DNA of 64,000 bases, from the NCBI GenBank assembly GCA_040635515.1, contig JBEYHY010000015.1, positions 3,880 through 67,879 of the forward strand. Reading direction: 5' to 3'. This DNA comes from Prauserella_A sp040635515. Its GTDB lineage: Bacteria > Actinomycetota > Actinomycetes > Mycobacteriales > Pseudonocardiaceae. Position numbers and translations under genes: made by a program. The notes beneath the pieces are model-generated. The model ran no database searches and was not told where the DNA came from. It saw only the letters and a list, made by a program, of their open reading frames with translations. Numbering within the stretch: position 1 is the first letter of the stretch; every line of letters starts with the position of its first letter. Shown here piece by piece: positions 25,283-33,682 of the stretch.

Positions 25283-27811
25283 TCAGCCCGGCTGCAAGGT
25301 GCGCCCGTACGTGGTCCCGCGCTGCCGGGACGGCCTCCCCGCCAGCGTCGCGAGCTGATCCAGCTCCGAGACGGTGCGCGAAGAGCCGTGTTCGGAGCCG
25401 GCCATCCTGGAGATCGTCTCCTCCATCAGCGTTCCGCCGATGTCGTTGGCTCCGCCGCGCAGGATCTGGGCGGTCCCCTCGTCGCCGAGCTTGACCCAGG
25501 AACACTGCACGTTGTCGATGCGGCCGTGCAGAGCCAGCCTCGCGAACGCGTGTACGGCGCGGTTGTCCCGCACCGTCGGACCGGGCCTCGCGACACCGGC
25601 GAGGTAGATGGGCGCGTTGGTGTGCACGAAGGGAAGCCCGACGAATTCGGTGAAGCCACCGGTCTCGTCGGCGATTCCGGCGAGCACCCTGAGGTGGCCG
25701 AGCCAGTGACCGGGGTGGTCGACGTGGCCGTACATCATCGTGCTTGAGGAGGGAAGGCCGATCCTGTGCGCCGTCGTCACGACGTCGACCCAGGTCTTCG
25801 CGGGCAGCTTCCCCTTGGTGAGCACCCATCGCACGTCGTCGTCGAGGATTTCGGCCGCGGTACCGGGAATCGAGCCGAGCCCGGCATCCCTGAGTTCGGT
25901 GAGCCACTCCTCGACACTCACGCCCGCCTTGGCCGACGCGGACACGATCTCCATGGGCGAGAACGCGTGTACGTGCATGTCGGGAACGGCGGCCTTGATG
26001 GCGCGCACGATGTCGGCGTAGTAGCTGACCGGCAGTTTCGGGTCGATGCCGCCCTGCATGCAGACCTCGGTCGCGCCCGAGGCCGCTGCCTCGACCGCCC
26101 TGCTCGCGACCTCGTCCGCCGAGAGCCGGTAGGCGTCGGCATCGCGCTCCCGCTGCGCGAAAGCGCAGAACCGGCAACCGACGTAACACACGTTGGAGAA
26201 GTTGATGTTGCGGTTGACGACGTAGGTGATGTCGTCGCCGACGACATCGGCCCTCAGCTCGTCGGCGAGCCTCGTCATCGTCTCCAGCGCGTCACCCTCG
26301 GCGGTGAGCAGCGCCATGGCCGCACTCGTGTTCGCCGGATCGAGCAGTGCGGCCGGATCGCCGGCCGCCAGCGCGAGTCCCTGTTTCGCATCGGTGTCGA
26401 GCCGTTCCGGCGCAGCACCCACCTGGTCACGGACCATGTCCCAGTCGCCGTACACGCTGTCGAAGTCGCCCCTGCGGTCGCCGGTGCGGCCCTCGGTGTC
26501 GATCGTGGCGTGCAGGTCGGCCCTTCCCACGGTGTCGAGCCCGCCGTCGGGTTCCTGCCATTCCCTGCCGACGACGGGCGCGTCGTCGTCGCCGAGTCCT
26601 TCGCCGGTCGCCAGCGCGCTCACGTGGGGATGCAGCCGCACGTCGATCCACTTGTCGGCGTCACGCACGTACCTCGGATAGACGGCGAGCCGTTCCCGCA
26701 ACGAGAACCCTGCCTCCGCGGTCCAGCCACGCAACTCCTCGATGCCCGGCCACGGGCGTTCGGGGTTGACGTGGTCGGGAGTCACCGCGGAAACCCCGCC
26801 CCAGTCGTCGATACCGGCACGCAGCAGCAGCGCGTGCTCGTCGCCGACGAGGTTCGGAGGGGCCTGCACGCTGACACCTGGCGGCATCAGCAGCCTCGCC
26901 ACCGCGACCGTCGCCGCGAGATCGTCGATGCCCGCGTCCGGCGCTGAGCGCATCGCCGTGTCCGGCTTGGCTCGGAAGTTCTGGACGATGATTTCCTGGA
27001 TGTTGCGGTACTGCCGCGCCCGCGACCTGATGGCGTGCAGCGACTCGGCCCGCTCCTCCAGCGTCTCGCCGATGCCGACGAGGATGCCCGTCGTGAACGG
27101 CACCCCGACCCTTCCCGCGTCGTCGAGCACCCTGAGCCGGACGGCGGGTTCCTTGTCGGGACTGCCGTAGTGCGGCCCGCCCTTCTCCGACCACAACCGC
27201 TCCGCCGTGGTCTCCAGCATCATCCCCATGCTCGGCGCGACCGGCTTGAGCCGCTGAAGTTCCTCCCAGCTCAGCACGCCGGGGTTGAGGTGCGGCAACA
27301 GTCCCGTCTCTTCGAGAACCGCGATCGCCGAAGCCCTCACATAGTCCAATGTGGAGTCATAACCGCGTTCGTCGAGCCACTGCCTCGCCTCCGGCCATCG
27401 GTCTTCCGGCCGGTCGCCGAGCGTGAACAACGCCTCCTTGGAACCAGCCTCGGCACCCGCCCTCGCGATGGCGAGCACCTCGTCCTTTTCCAGGTAGAGC
27501 GAGTCGAGCTTTCCGGGAACCTTGACGAACGTGCAGTAGTGACACCGGTCCCTGCACAACCTGGTCAGCGGAATGAAGACGCTGGCGCTGTAGGTGACGA
27601 CGCCGTCGCGTCCCTGATCGGCGAGGTGCGCGTCCCTGACGCGAGCCGCCGCGGCGAGCAGTGTGTCGAGGTCGTCTCCCCGCGCGGTGAGCAGCACCGC
27701 GGTTTCGGTGACGTCGAGGGCAACCCCTTCCGAGGCCCGCTTGAGCGCGCGGCGCATCGCGGAAGGAGACGGTTTCGGCGAGGGCGGTGCGATCGAGACG
27801 GGATCAGCCAT
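25283..27811 (-). CDS. fbiC: 7,8-didemethyl-8-hydroxy-5-deazariboflavin (FO) synthase
   Basis: An 842-residue bifunctional radical SAM enzyme that joins tyrosine with 5-amino-6-ribitylaminouracil to make FO, the chromophore of coenzyme F420. The N-terminal half is CofG-like with cluster motif CRDRCHYC; the C-terminal half is CofH-like with CYVGCRFC. Other marks are FTLGDRPED, TETGLLPHLNPG, MQGGIDPKLPVSYY and TMMYGHVDHPGHWLGHLRVL. Two-domain fusion and length match actinobacterial FbiC. Monocistronic as far as can be seen. F420 production also supports an actinobacterial host. Confidence 0.96.
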   Translation of the reverse strand: MADPVSIAPPSPKPSPSAMRRALKRASEGVALDVTETAVLLTARGDDLDTLLAAAARVRDAHLADQGRDGVVTYSASVFIPLTRLCRDRCHYCTFVKVPGKLDSLYLEKDEVLAIARAGAEAGSKEALFTLGDRPEDRWPEARQWLDERGYDSTLDYVRASAIAVLEETGLLPHLNPGVLSWEELQRLKPVAPSMGMMLETTAERLWSEKGGPHYGSPDKEPAVRLRVLDDAGRVGVPFTTGILVGIGETLEERAESLHAIRSRARQYRNIQEIIVQNFRAKPDTAMRSAPDAGIDDLAATVAVARLLMPPGVSVQAPPNLVGDEHALLLRAGIDDWGGVSAVTPDHVNPERPWPGIEELRGWTAEAGFSLRERLAVYPRYVRDADKWIDVRLHPHVSALATGEGLGDDDAPVVGREWQEPDGGLDTVGRADLHATIDTEGRTGDRRGDFDSVYGDWDMVRDQVGAAPERLDTDAKQGLALAAGDPAALLDPANTSAAMALLTAEGDALETMTRLADELRADVVGDDITYVVNRNINFSNVCYVGCRFCAFAQRERDADAYRLSADEVASRAVEAAASGATEVCMQGGIDPKLPVSYYADIVRAIKAAVPDMHVHAFSPMEIVSASAKAGVSVEEWLTELRDAGLGSIPGTAAEILDDDVRWVLTKGKLPAKTWVDVVTTAHRIGLPSSSTMMYGHVDHPGHWLGHLRVLAGIADETGGFTEFVGLPFVHTNAPIYLAGVARPGPTVRDNRAVHAFARLALHGRIDNVQCSWVKLGDEGTAQILRGGANDIGGTLMEETISRMAGSEHGSSRTVSELDQLATLAGRPSRQRGTTYGRTLQPG

Positions 27812-27866
27812 GTGCCGAGACTAGGCGTGTGAGCAGCCGCCCGCTAAGAGCTTTCGCTGTGAGGGA

Positions 27867-28205
27867 TTACTCGGCCTGCCGGGAATAAACCGGCTCGGCC
27901 ACCGCGAGCGGCACCATGGCGGGCTCCGGTTCCGCGACGACCGGCACCGGCGCCGCGGCGACCGCGCGTGCCTTCTTCATCCGCTGCCGCACGACACCGG
28001 CTGTCATGCCGATGACGCCGAGCACGATGGCGACGAGGCCGACAGGGCCAAGCAACCCGAAGGTCATGGCATTCGGCTCGGCCTGAGCGGCCGAGGCCGT
28101 TCCCGTGCCTAACGTGAACAGGCTTGCCGACATGGCGACGAGGACAGCGGTCGCGCGGCGAGCGCGCACTGCCGTACGAGCCTGCACACTGACAGGGTTG
28201 CGCAC
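27867..28205 (-). CDS. Small exported membrane protein, unknown function
   Basis: A 112-residue protein with a basic N-terminus (VRNPVSVQARTAVRARRATA), a signal peptide ending TASA, a second hydrophobic segment (LLGPVGLVAIVLGVIGMTAGVV) followed by RQRMKKAR, and an Ala/Pro/Val-rich tail. GTG 28205 is preferred because GGGAGG lies 7 nt upstream. An inverted repeat sits in its leader. No family recognised. Confidence 0.72.
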   Translation of the reverse strand: MRNPVSVQARTAVRARRATAVLVAMSASLFTLGTGTASAAQAEPNAMTFGLLGPVGLVAIVLGVIGMTAGVVRQRMKKARAVAAAPVPVVAEPEPAMVPLAVAEPVYSRQAE

Positions 28206-28239
28206 CGGAGTGCCTCCCGGGATCAGACGGGCATTCACA

Positions 28240-28267
28240 CGAGCTTCACCCCAACGGGTGAAGCTCG
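28240..28267 (-). promoter_or_regulatory. 12-bp perfect inverted repeat in a leader
   Basis: CGAGCTTCACCC (28240-28251) and GGGTGAAGCTCG (28256-28267) flank CAAC, 35 nt upstream of the GTG start of the small exported protein. It could be an operator or an RNA hairpin. There is no U-run on the minus side to make it a terminator; on the plus side AAGAAAAC follows, which does not help. Confidence 0.65.
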
Positions 28268-28365
28268 CCGTCAAGAAAACTACCGACCGTGTCAACCCCG
28301 GCAGTTTCCGTGCATGACCGGCAGAGACTAGCGACCCGCGAGGGGTAACGATGCACGGGGGCGGT

Positions 28366-29016
28366 TCACTCGCTGCCCTTCGCGACCCAGCCGCGACGTT
28401 CGCCCTCGTCAATCAGGGTCCTCGCCGCCGCCCACAGTTCCGAGGACGCGCCGCCGATCACCGCTTTGCGCTCGCGAACGGTATCGGCGGTCACGCCGGG
28501 CGTCCGCCAGGTGCCGCCCTTGGCCATCCAATTCAGCAACAACGGCTGGAGCCGGTCCATCGCCTTGGCGAACCCGGCCTCCGGCGTCTCCCTCGCCTCG
28601 AACTCGTCCCACCGCTGCCGGAAGACCTCGGCCTGCCCGGAAGGCAGCAGGGAGAACAACGCGTCGGCGGCGGCTTCCTCCCGCTCGCGCTGACTCGCGG
28701 CGCCCTCGTCGTCGTAGAGCGGGGTGTCCCCGGCATAGATCTCGACGAGATCGTGGACGAGCACCAACTCGACGGTGCGCGCCACGTCGACCGGTTCGTC
28801 CGCGTACTCGGCAAGCACGAGCACCATGAGCGCGAGATGCCACGAATGCTCGGCGTCGTTCTCCCTCCGGTCGGCGGCGGCGAGCGGCGACTGCCGCAGC
28901 ACCGTCTTGAGCCGGTCGGCCTCGATGAGGAAGGTCAACTGTTCGGCCAGTCTGCCCGCGACACCGTCCGGCAGTGGATTGCCTGCGCTCAGCGGCCCGT
29001 TCTCGGCGATCGTCAC
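28366..29016 (-). CDS. HD-domain hydrolase (YfbR/HDDC2-like)
   Basis: A 216-residue metal-dependent phosphohydrolase. The HD signature is seen in ENDAEHSWHLALM and VHDLVEIYAGDTPLYD, close to 5'-deoxynucleotidases of the YfbR/HDDC2 group, which release deoxynucleosides from 5'-monophosphates. GTG 29016 is preferred (VTIAENGPLSAGN); GTG 29061 would add 15 residues. Lies after the nucleotidyltransferase gene on the same strand. A part in nucleotide-pool control would fit the family. Confidence 0.85.
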   Translation of the reverse strand: MTIAENGPLSAGNPLPDGVAGRLAEQLTFLIEADRLKTVLRQSPLAAADRRENDAEHSWHLALMVLVLAEYADEPVDVARTVELVLVHDLVEIYAGDTPLYDDEGAASQREREEAAADALFSLLPSGQAEVFRQRWDEFEARETPEAGFAKAMDRLQPLLLNWMAKGGTWRTPGVTADTVRERKAVIGGASSELWAAARTLIDEGERRGWVAKGSE

Positions 29017-29106
29017 GCACCGACCCTGACAGCGCTCCCCGCGCGGGGCAACGGGATTCACACCGGTCCCTGGTCACGCCACGCTGCTTGGATTGTCCCC
29101 CGAGCA

Positions 29107-29415
29107 TCACGCCGCATAGAGGAGTTCCCGACTGTCCAGCACCCGCTGTTTGAAGTATGGGTTGCGGATGCTGGTAGCACTCACGACATCGACGGGGCGA
29201 CCCAGGATTCGTTCCAGCCCTTCACGCAGGCTGAAATATGCGTCGAAACAGTCGAATCCCGGCCCGCCTCCGAACTCGACGAGCACGTCCACATCGCTGG
29301 TTTCGACGTCGAAGGACTCACCAACCGCCGAGCCGAATACATCGAGGCGGCGCACCGGGAGCGCGCGGCACAGCTCTTCGATGTCGCGCCGCTTCCGCGC
29401 TACCAGCTCATGCAC
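29107..29415 (-). CDS. MNT-type nucleotidyltransferase domain protein
   Basis: A 102-residue minimal nucleotidyltransferase. The core is FGSAVGESFDVETSDVDVLV (GS followed by DxD, with 11 residues between instead of the usual 10), then a third acidic position in RPVDVVS. Such proteins usually act as antitoxins that AMPylate a HEPN-domain toxin. No HEPN gene lies on either side (exonuclease III upstream, HD hydrolase downstream), so this copy is solitary. ATG 29415 (MHELVARKRRDIEEL). Confidence 0.85.
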   Translation of the reverse strand: MHELVARKRRDIEELCRALPVRRLDVFGSAVGESFDVETSDVDVLVEFGGGPGFDCFDAYFSLREGLERILGRPVDVVSATSIRNPYFKQRVLDSRELLYAA

Positions 29416-29464
29416 GTGACCACCTCCTGCACCGAGCTGCCCGATGCGTGACGCGATCTCACGC

Positions 29465-30256
29465 TCAGGCGAACGTCGCCGTCACCGGGGCGTGGTCACT
29501 CCACCGCTTGTCGTAACTGTCGGCCCGCTCGACGACCACCGACGTGCACACCTCGGCGAGCCCCGGCGTGGCCATGAGGTAGTCGATCCGCCAGCCGGTG
29601 TCGTTGTCGAACGCCTTGCCCCGGTAGGACCACCACGTGTACGGCCCCGGTCCCTCGGGGAAGAGCTTGCGCTGCACATCGACATAGCCCGCGTCGAGCA
29701 CCGTGCCGAACCAGGCCCGCTCCTCGGGGAGGAAGCCGGAACTCTTGCGGTTGGCCCGCCAGTTCTTGAGGTCGATCTCCGCGTGCGCGATGTTCCAGTC
29801 ACCGCCGACGAGGACCTGCTTTCCGGCCGCCTCCGCTTTGGCCTTCAGCTCTTCGAGGTAGGGAAGGAAAGCCGCCATGAACCGCTCCTTCTCCTCCTGC
29901 CTCGGCGTACCGACCTCGCCACTCGGCAGATAGAGACTCGCGACGATGACCTCGGGCAGATGCATCTCGGCATAGCGTCCGCTGTCCTCGAATTCCGGCT
30001 CACCGAAGCCGATCCGCACCGATTCGGGTTCGATCCTGCTGTACAGCGACACCCCGCTGCGGCCCTTGGCCGCGCTCGGCGCGTGCACGACATGCCAGCC
30101 GTCCGGCCTCGCGAGCGCGGCCGGGAGATCACTTTCCTCCGCGCGGACTTCCTGGCACGCCACGACATCGGACTCGGTGGCGGCCAGCCATTCGGCGAAG
30201 CCCTTCTTGGCGGCGGCTCGCAACCCGTTCACGTTCACAGTGGAGACCTTCAACAC
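29465..30256 (-). CDS. xth: Exodeoxyribonuclease III
   Basis: A 263-residue AP endonuclease/3'-5' exonuclease of base-excision repair. Catalytic motifs: VNVNGLRAA, CQEVRAEESDLP (Mg-binding Glu), VGGDWNIAHAEIDLKN, WRIDYLMAT and WSDHAPVTA. GTG 30256 (VLKVSTVNVNG) is the only start that gives the family N-terminus; the ribosome binding site is weak. Family length agrees. Confidence 0.94.
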   Translation of the reverse strand: MLKVSTVNVNGLRAAAKKGFAEWLAATESDVVACQEVRAEESDLPAALARPDGWHVVHAPSAAKGRSGVSLYSRIEPESVRIGFGEPEFEDSGRYAEMHLPEVIVASLYLPSGEVGTPRQEEKERFMAAFLPYLEELKAKAEAAGKQVLVGGDWNIAHAEIDLKNWRANRKSSGFLPEERAWFGTVLDAGYVDVQRKLFPEGPGPYTWWSYRGKAFDNDTGWRIDYLMATPGLAEVCTSVVVERADSYDKRWSDHAPVTATFA

Positions 30257-30299
30257 CCGAGGCAGGCTACCCGGCCGCCCCGACAATCCGGCTCTCCCG

Positions 30300-30629
30300 T
30301 CAGCAGCGAGCGCCCTCGACGGGTTCGAGGAAGTCGTCGGAGGCCCACCTGCCATCGCCGAGTTTGCGGAATCCGTCCCGCACCTCCGCGCTGGCGTCGA
30401 CCTGCGCGCCGGTGTTGAGCTTGCCCACGATCGCGGAGCCGGTTCCCGGCGCCGAACGCACGTTGAGCACGTCGGCGGTGACCGTGACCGTGCACCCTGA
30501 GGCAGGCTGACCGCCGCCACCCTGCTCCGCTCCCGATGAACGCTGGTCGGAACCGATGGCGAAAATGACGACGACGCCGACGAGAACGCCGAGAATGATC
30601 AGCGTCTTCTTCGAGACTATGCCAAGCAC
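30300..30629 (-). CDS. SH3-domain (SH3b) membrane protein
   Basis: A 109-residue protein with one N-terminal membrane segment (TLIILGVLVGVVVIFAI), a Gly/Ser-rich spacer and a bacterial SH3 domain (VTADVLNVRSAPGTGSAIVG, ending GRWASDDFLEPV). Two cysteines (SGCTV and GARC) may bridge. GTG 30629 is preferred because AGGAG lies 8-10 nt upstream. SH3b domains often bind cell-wall peptides. Tandem 13-bp repeats lie in its leader. It follows the cox cluster on the same strand but 140 bp away. Confidence 0.82.
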   Translation of the reverse strand: MLGIVSKKTLIILGVLVGVVVIFAIGSDQRSSGAEQGGGGQPASGCTVTVTADVLNVRSAPGTGSAIVGKLNTGAQVDASAEVRDGFRKLGDGRWASDDFLEPVEGARC

Positions 30630-30643
30630 GATAGTGCTCCTAT

Positions 30644-30670
30644 GTCCTTCGACAGGGGTCCTTCGACAGG
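30644..30670 (-). repeat. Two 13-bp direct repeats upstream of the SH3 gene
   Basis: GTCCTTCGACAGG occurs at 30644-30656 and 30658-30670, 14 bp apart. The pair lies just 5' of the ribosome binding site of the SH3-domain gene, so a regulatory role is possible. Confidence 0.75.
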
Positions 30671-30770
30671 CACTAGTTGGCAGAGTAAGGGCAATTCTGG
30701 CCCCCCGGACAGACCTGAGCACGGCAACCACCCGGCTGCGCCAGTTCCGTTAGTTACCAGTCACTCCTGG

Positions 30771-31874
30771 TCACCGATCGCCGATCGCGGCGGCGAGTTC
30801 CCCGATCGCGTCAAGCGCGTGTGCGCTGACCACCGCATCGCAGAACGGCAAAGCCGCGGCCATACCGGCCACCCTCGGCTCGTACCCCGGTTTCGCGGTT
30901 CGCGGGTTGACCCACACGATCCTGTGAGCGAGCAACGAAAGGCGGGCGAGTTGATCGCGGAGCGTGGTGGTTTCCCCCGCTTCCCAGCCGTCGGAAATCA
31001 CCACGACGACGGCGCCGCGAGCCAGTTCCCGCGTATCACGACGTTCCAGAAACTCTTTCAGATTCGGCCCTATCCTCGTGCCTCCCGACCAATCGGGTGC
31101 CGCGGTACCCACCTCCCGCAACACGGTCGCCGGGTCCGCTTTCAGCACCTCGGTGATGCGGGTGAGCCTCGTGGCGAACGTGAACACCTCGGCCCGCCCC
31201 CCGCCCGCCGCGCACACGAGCAACTGCAGCATCGCCCTCGCGTGCGGGCGCATCGAACCCGAGATATCGCACAACACGACGAGTTCCCGCGGCTTCCATT
31301 TTGCCCTCGACCGCCGCAACAGGATCGGCTCCGCACCCGTCCTGCGGGCGATGCGCAGGGTTTCCCTCATGTCGTAGGACTTCCCCCTCGCCGCCGGGCG
31401 CCGCCGCCGCGAACGGCGCACCGGAGTCGCGAGGCGAAACCTGCGCATGGCCTCGGCGAGCGCGAGCAGTTCGTCGTCGGCCAGTTCGGCGAACTCCCTT
31501 TCGGCAAGGCTTTCCTCGGCGCTGCCCAGCAGTGCGACCGTGCCCTCACGCCGCCGTCCCGCGCCGTCCACCCGGTTCTCCCCCTCCCTGCCGCCCTGAC
31601 CGGCAGCCGAACCGGCGGCGCCCTCCACGCGCCCCGCCGCGTTCGTCACCAACCCGGCTCCGCCACCGAAAACGGCGGCGAAAACGGTGTCCAGCAAGGG
31701 AATGTCGCCGGGGCCCGTGGTCAGCGTGGCGAGCGCGCACCAATACAGTTCGCCGGTGCTCGTGGGGTCGGCGGTGACCACGGCGGTCGCGAACCGGGCC
31801 GCCCTGTCGGGACCTACCGCGAGCCCCTCCTCCCGCAGGAGCACACAGAACCGGGAAACCAGCTCAGCCAGCAT
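30771..31874 (-). CDS. coxE: VWA-domain protein CoxE
   Basis: A 367-residue von Willebrand A protein of the CoxE family. The MIDAS site is visible: LCDISGSMRPHARAML, then WSGGTRIGPNL and VVISDGWEAGE. Upstream is a helical region with an Arg-rich patch (RRSRRRRPAARGK). It partners the MoxR-type ATPase CoxD in maturation of the [CuSMoO2] centre of CO dehydrogenase (known for Oligotropha/Afipia carboxidovorans). ATG 31874 lies 11 nt inside the end of coxD, so the two are translationally coupled. Last gene of the cluster; no coxG is seen. Confidence 0.9.
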   Translation of the reverse strand: MLAELVSRFCVLLREEGLAVGPDRAARFATAVVTADPTSTGELYWCALATLTTGPGDIPLLDTVFAAVFGGGAGLVTNAAGRVEGAAGSAAGQGGREGENRVDGAGRRREGTVALLGSAEESLAEREFAELADDELLALAEAMRRFRLATPVRRSRRRRPAARGKSYDMRETLRIARRTGAEPILLRRSRAKWKPRELVVLCDISGSMRPHARAMLQLLVCAAGGGRAEVFTFATRLTRITEVLKADPATVLREVGTAAPDWSGGTRIGPNLKEFLERRDTRELARGAVVVVISDGWEAGETTTLRDQLARLSLLAHRIVWVNPRTAKPGYEPRVAGMAAALPFCDAVVSAHALDAIGELAAAIGDR

Positions 31875-32775
31875 CGCCGACCAGCCCAGCCCAGCCGCCC
31901 TTTCCCGCCGTCTCGGCGGCAACGCGGTCTTCCTCGTACTTGAGCACGGCGCCGATGGTGGCCGCGATCGCACTCTCGTCGAACTCGGCAGGGGAACCGA
32001 CGCCGAGCACCCGCAGTGCCGAAGCCCAGTTGACGGCTTCCGCGATTCCGGGTGGTTTGGTCAGCCGCAACTCCCTCATCCGTTGAACCCCGGCGGCGAC
32101 GCGCGCCGCGAGCCAGCCGGGGGCCCTCGGCTCCCGCATCCTGATGATCGCGGCGACTCTTTCCGGTTCCGGGTGGGCGATCCAGTGGTAGAGGCAGCGG
32201 CGCTTGAGCGCGTCGTGCAGTTCTCTCGTGCGGTTCGACGTGAGCACGACGATCGGCGGCACCTTCGCCATCCTGGTACCGAGTTCGGGAATCGTCACGC
32301 TCGCCTCGGCGAGCAGTTCGAGCAGGAACGCCTCGAACTCGTCGTCCGCCCTGTCGACCTCGTCGATGAGCACGACGGCCGGGAGCGGCCCCTCGTGATC
32401 GATGGCGGCGAGCAGGGGTTTGCGCAACAGGTACTCGTCCGTGAAAAGGTCCACTTCGGACAGCGTGCCGCCCCGGGCCTCCGCGAGCCTGATGGCCAGC
32501 AATTGGCGAGGATAGTTCCATTCGTAGATGGCGTCGGCCGCGGCGAGCCCCTCGTAACACTGGAGCCGGATGAGCGGTGTCCCCAGCGCCACGGCGAGTG
32601 CCTTCGCCGCCTCGGTCTTGCCGACTCCGGGTTCGCCCTCCAGCAAGATGGGCTGCCGCATGGCGACGGCGAGGAACAACGCGGTGGCGAGCGGTTGCCC
32701 GGCGAGGTAACCCGCCTCGCCGAGCGCGGCCGCCAGCGAAGAGGCGTTCTCCGGTTCCCCCGCACGCTCACTCAT
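31864..32775 (-). CDS. coxD: MoxR-family AAA ATPase CoxD
   Basis: A 303-residue AAA ATPase. Walker A GEPGVGKT, Walker B VVLIDEVDRAD, sensor 1 VLTSNRTREL and an arginine-finger region LKRRCLYHWI are visible. In the CO dehydrogenase system CoxD is the chaperone-like ATPase that inserts sulphur and copper into the molybdenum cofactor. It overlaps the upstream XdhC-type gene by 8 nt and the downstream coxE by 11 nt. Confidence 0.92.
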   Translation of the reverse strand: MSERAGEPENASSLAAALGEAGYLAGQPLATALFLAVAMRQPILLEGEPGVGKTEAAKALAVALGTPLIRLQCYEGLAAADAIYEWNYPRQLLAIRLAEARGGTLSEVDLFTDEYLLRKPLLAAIDHEGPLPAVVLIDEVDRADDEFEAFLLELLAEASVTIPELGTRMAKVPPIVVLTSNRTRELHDALKRRCLYHWIAHPEPERVAAIIRMREPRAPGWLAARVAAGVQRMRELRLTKPPGIAEAVNWASALRVLGVGSPAEFDESAIAATIGAVLKYEEDRVAAETAGKGGWAGLVGDAG

Positions 32776-33682
32776 GGCTGCCGTATCGAAGGGGGTCGTC
32801 GGCGAACGCCCTCGCGCAGCCCTGCCCGCAGAAGTAGCGCACGCCGCCCGCGCTCACCACCGACGGCGTCGCCGCCGATACCGCGACGGTCATCCCGCAC
32901 ACCGGATCGAGCGCCTGTTCGCTCGATTCCTCCGGTTCGGGCTTCTCCGCCCGGCGGCGGGGACGAGTCGCGATCAGCTCCGCGTACACGGACACCGCGA
33001 CCTCCTCCGGGGTCGCGGCACCGATGTCGAGTCCTGCGGGCGTGTGCACGACACCGGCGTCATCGATGCCGAGCGAAGCCAGGACCGCGGCTCCGCGGCG
33101 ACGGCTCGCCACGAGTCCGATGTAGCCGGTCCCCGCCTCGATCGCCGCCCGCAGCACCGATTCCTCGTTCCGCCCGTGCGAGGCGACAATCACCGCGTCG
33201 GCAACCTCGGCAGTGCTCTCTTCGGTGTCACCGGCGGAGCGCACGTCGTAGCCGAGGGCCGTGCCGACGACCACCAGCGCGCGGGCGATCGGCGCGTCGC
33301 CGAACACGTGCACGAGCCTCGGCGGCAACTGCGGTTCGAGGAAGATGTCCACCGCTCCCCCGGAAAGGCAGGGATTGGCGACCATGACGATTCCCTCCTG
33401 TCCACCTTCCCTCCCCGGTTCCTCCCTTGTGATCCGCAGCAACGCCGACTCCCCTGTCGACAGTGCACGGATTCCGTGCAATCGCACGCTGGACTCGGCG
33501 CAGGTACCGCCGACGAACCCCTCGATCGTCCCGTCGGCGAGTACCAGCGCCCGGTCACCCGGCCTCGCGCTTGCCGGTCGCTGAACGCGCACCACGGTGG
33601 CCAGCACGAACGGGGTGCGTTGTGTTCTGAGCGAATCGGCATGCTCACGCAAAGCCGTTGGCGTGGGAATGGCCGTACTCAT
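32768..33682 (-). CDS. coxF: XdhC/CoxF-family maturation protein fused to a YHS domain
   Basis: A 304-residue protein. Residues 10-110 are the XdhC/CoxI N-terminal domain (GDRALVLADGTIEGFVGGTC, NPCLSGGAVDIFLEP); residues 122-240 are the Rossmann-like XdhC domain (VHVFGDAPIARALVVVGTA). Residues 258-303 form a YHS domain (DPVCGMTV and YFCGQGCARAF; Cys262, Cys285, Cys289), a small metal-binding module. XdhC proteins carry and help sulphurate the molybdenum cofactor. ATG 33682 overlaps the coxL stop as ATGA. The YHS module may deliver or sense copper for the Mo-Cu site; this is inference. Confidence 0.88.
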   Translation of the reverse strand: MSTAIPTPTALREHADSLRTQRTPFVLATVVRVQRPASARPGDRALVLADGTIEGFVGGTCAESSVRLHGIRALSTGESALLRITREEPGREGGQEGIVMVANPCLSGGAVDIFLEPQLPPRLVHVFGDAPIARALVVVGTALGYDVRSAGDTEESTAEVADAVIVASHGRNEESVLRAAIEAGTGYIGLVASRRRGAAVLASLGIDDAGVVHTPAGLDIGAATPEEVAVSVYAELIATRPRRRAEKPEPEESSEQALDPVCGMTVAVSAATPSVVSAGGVRYFCGQGCARAFADDPLRYGSHE

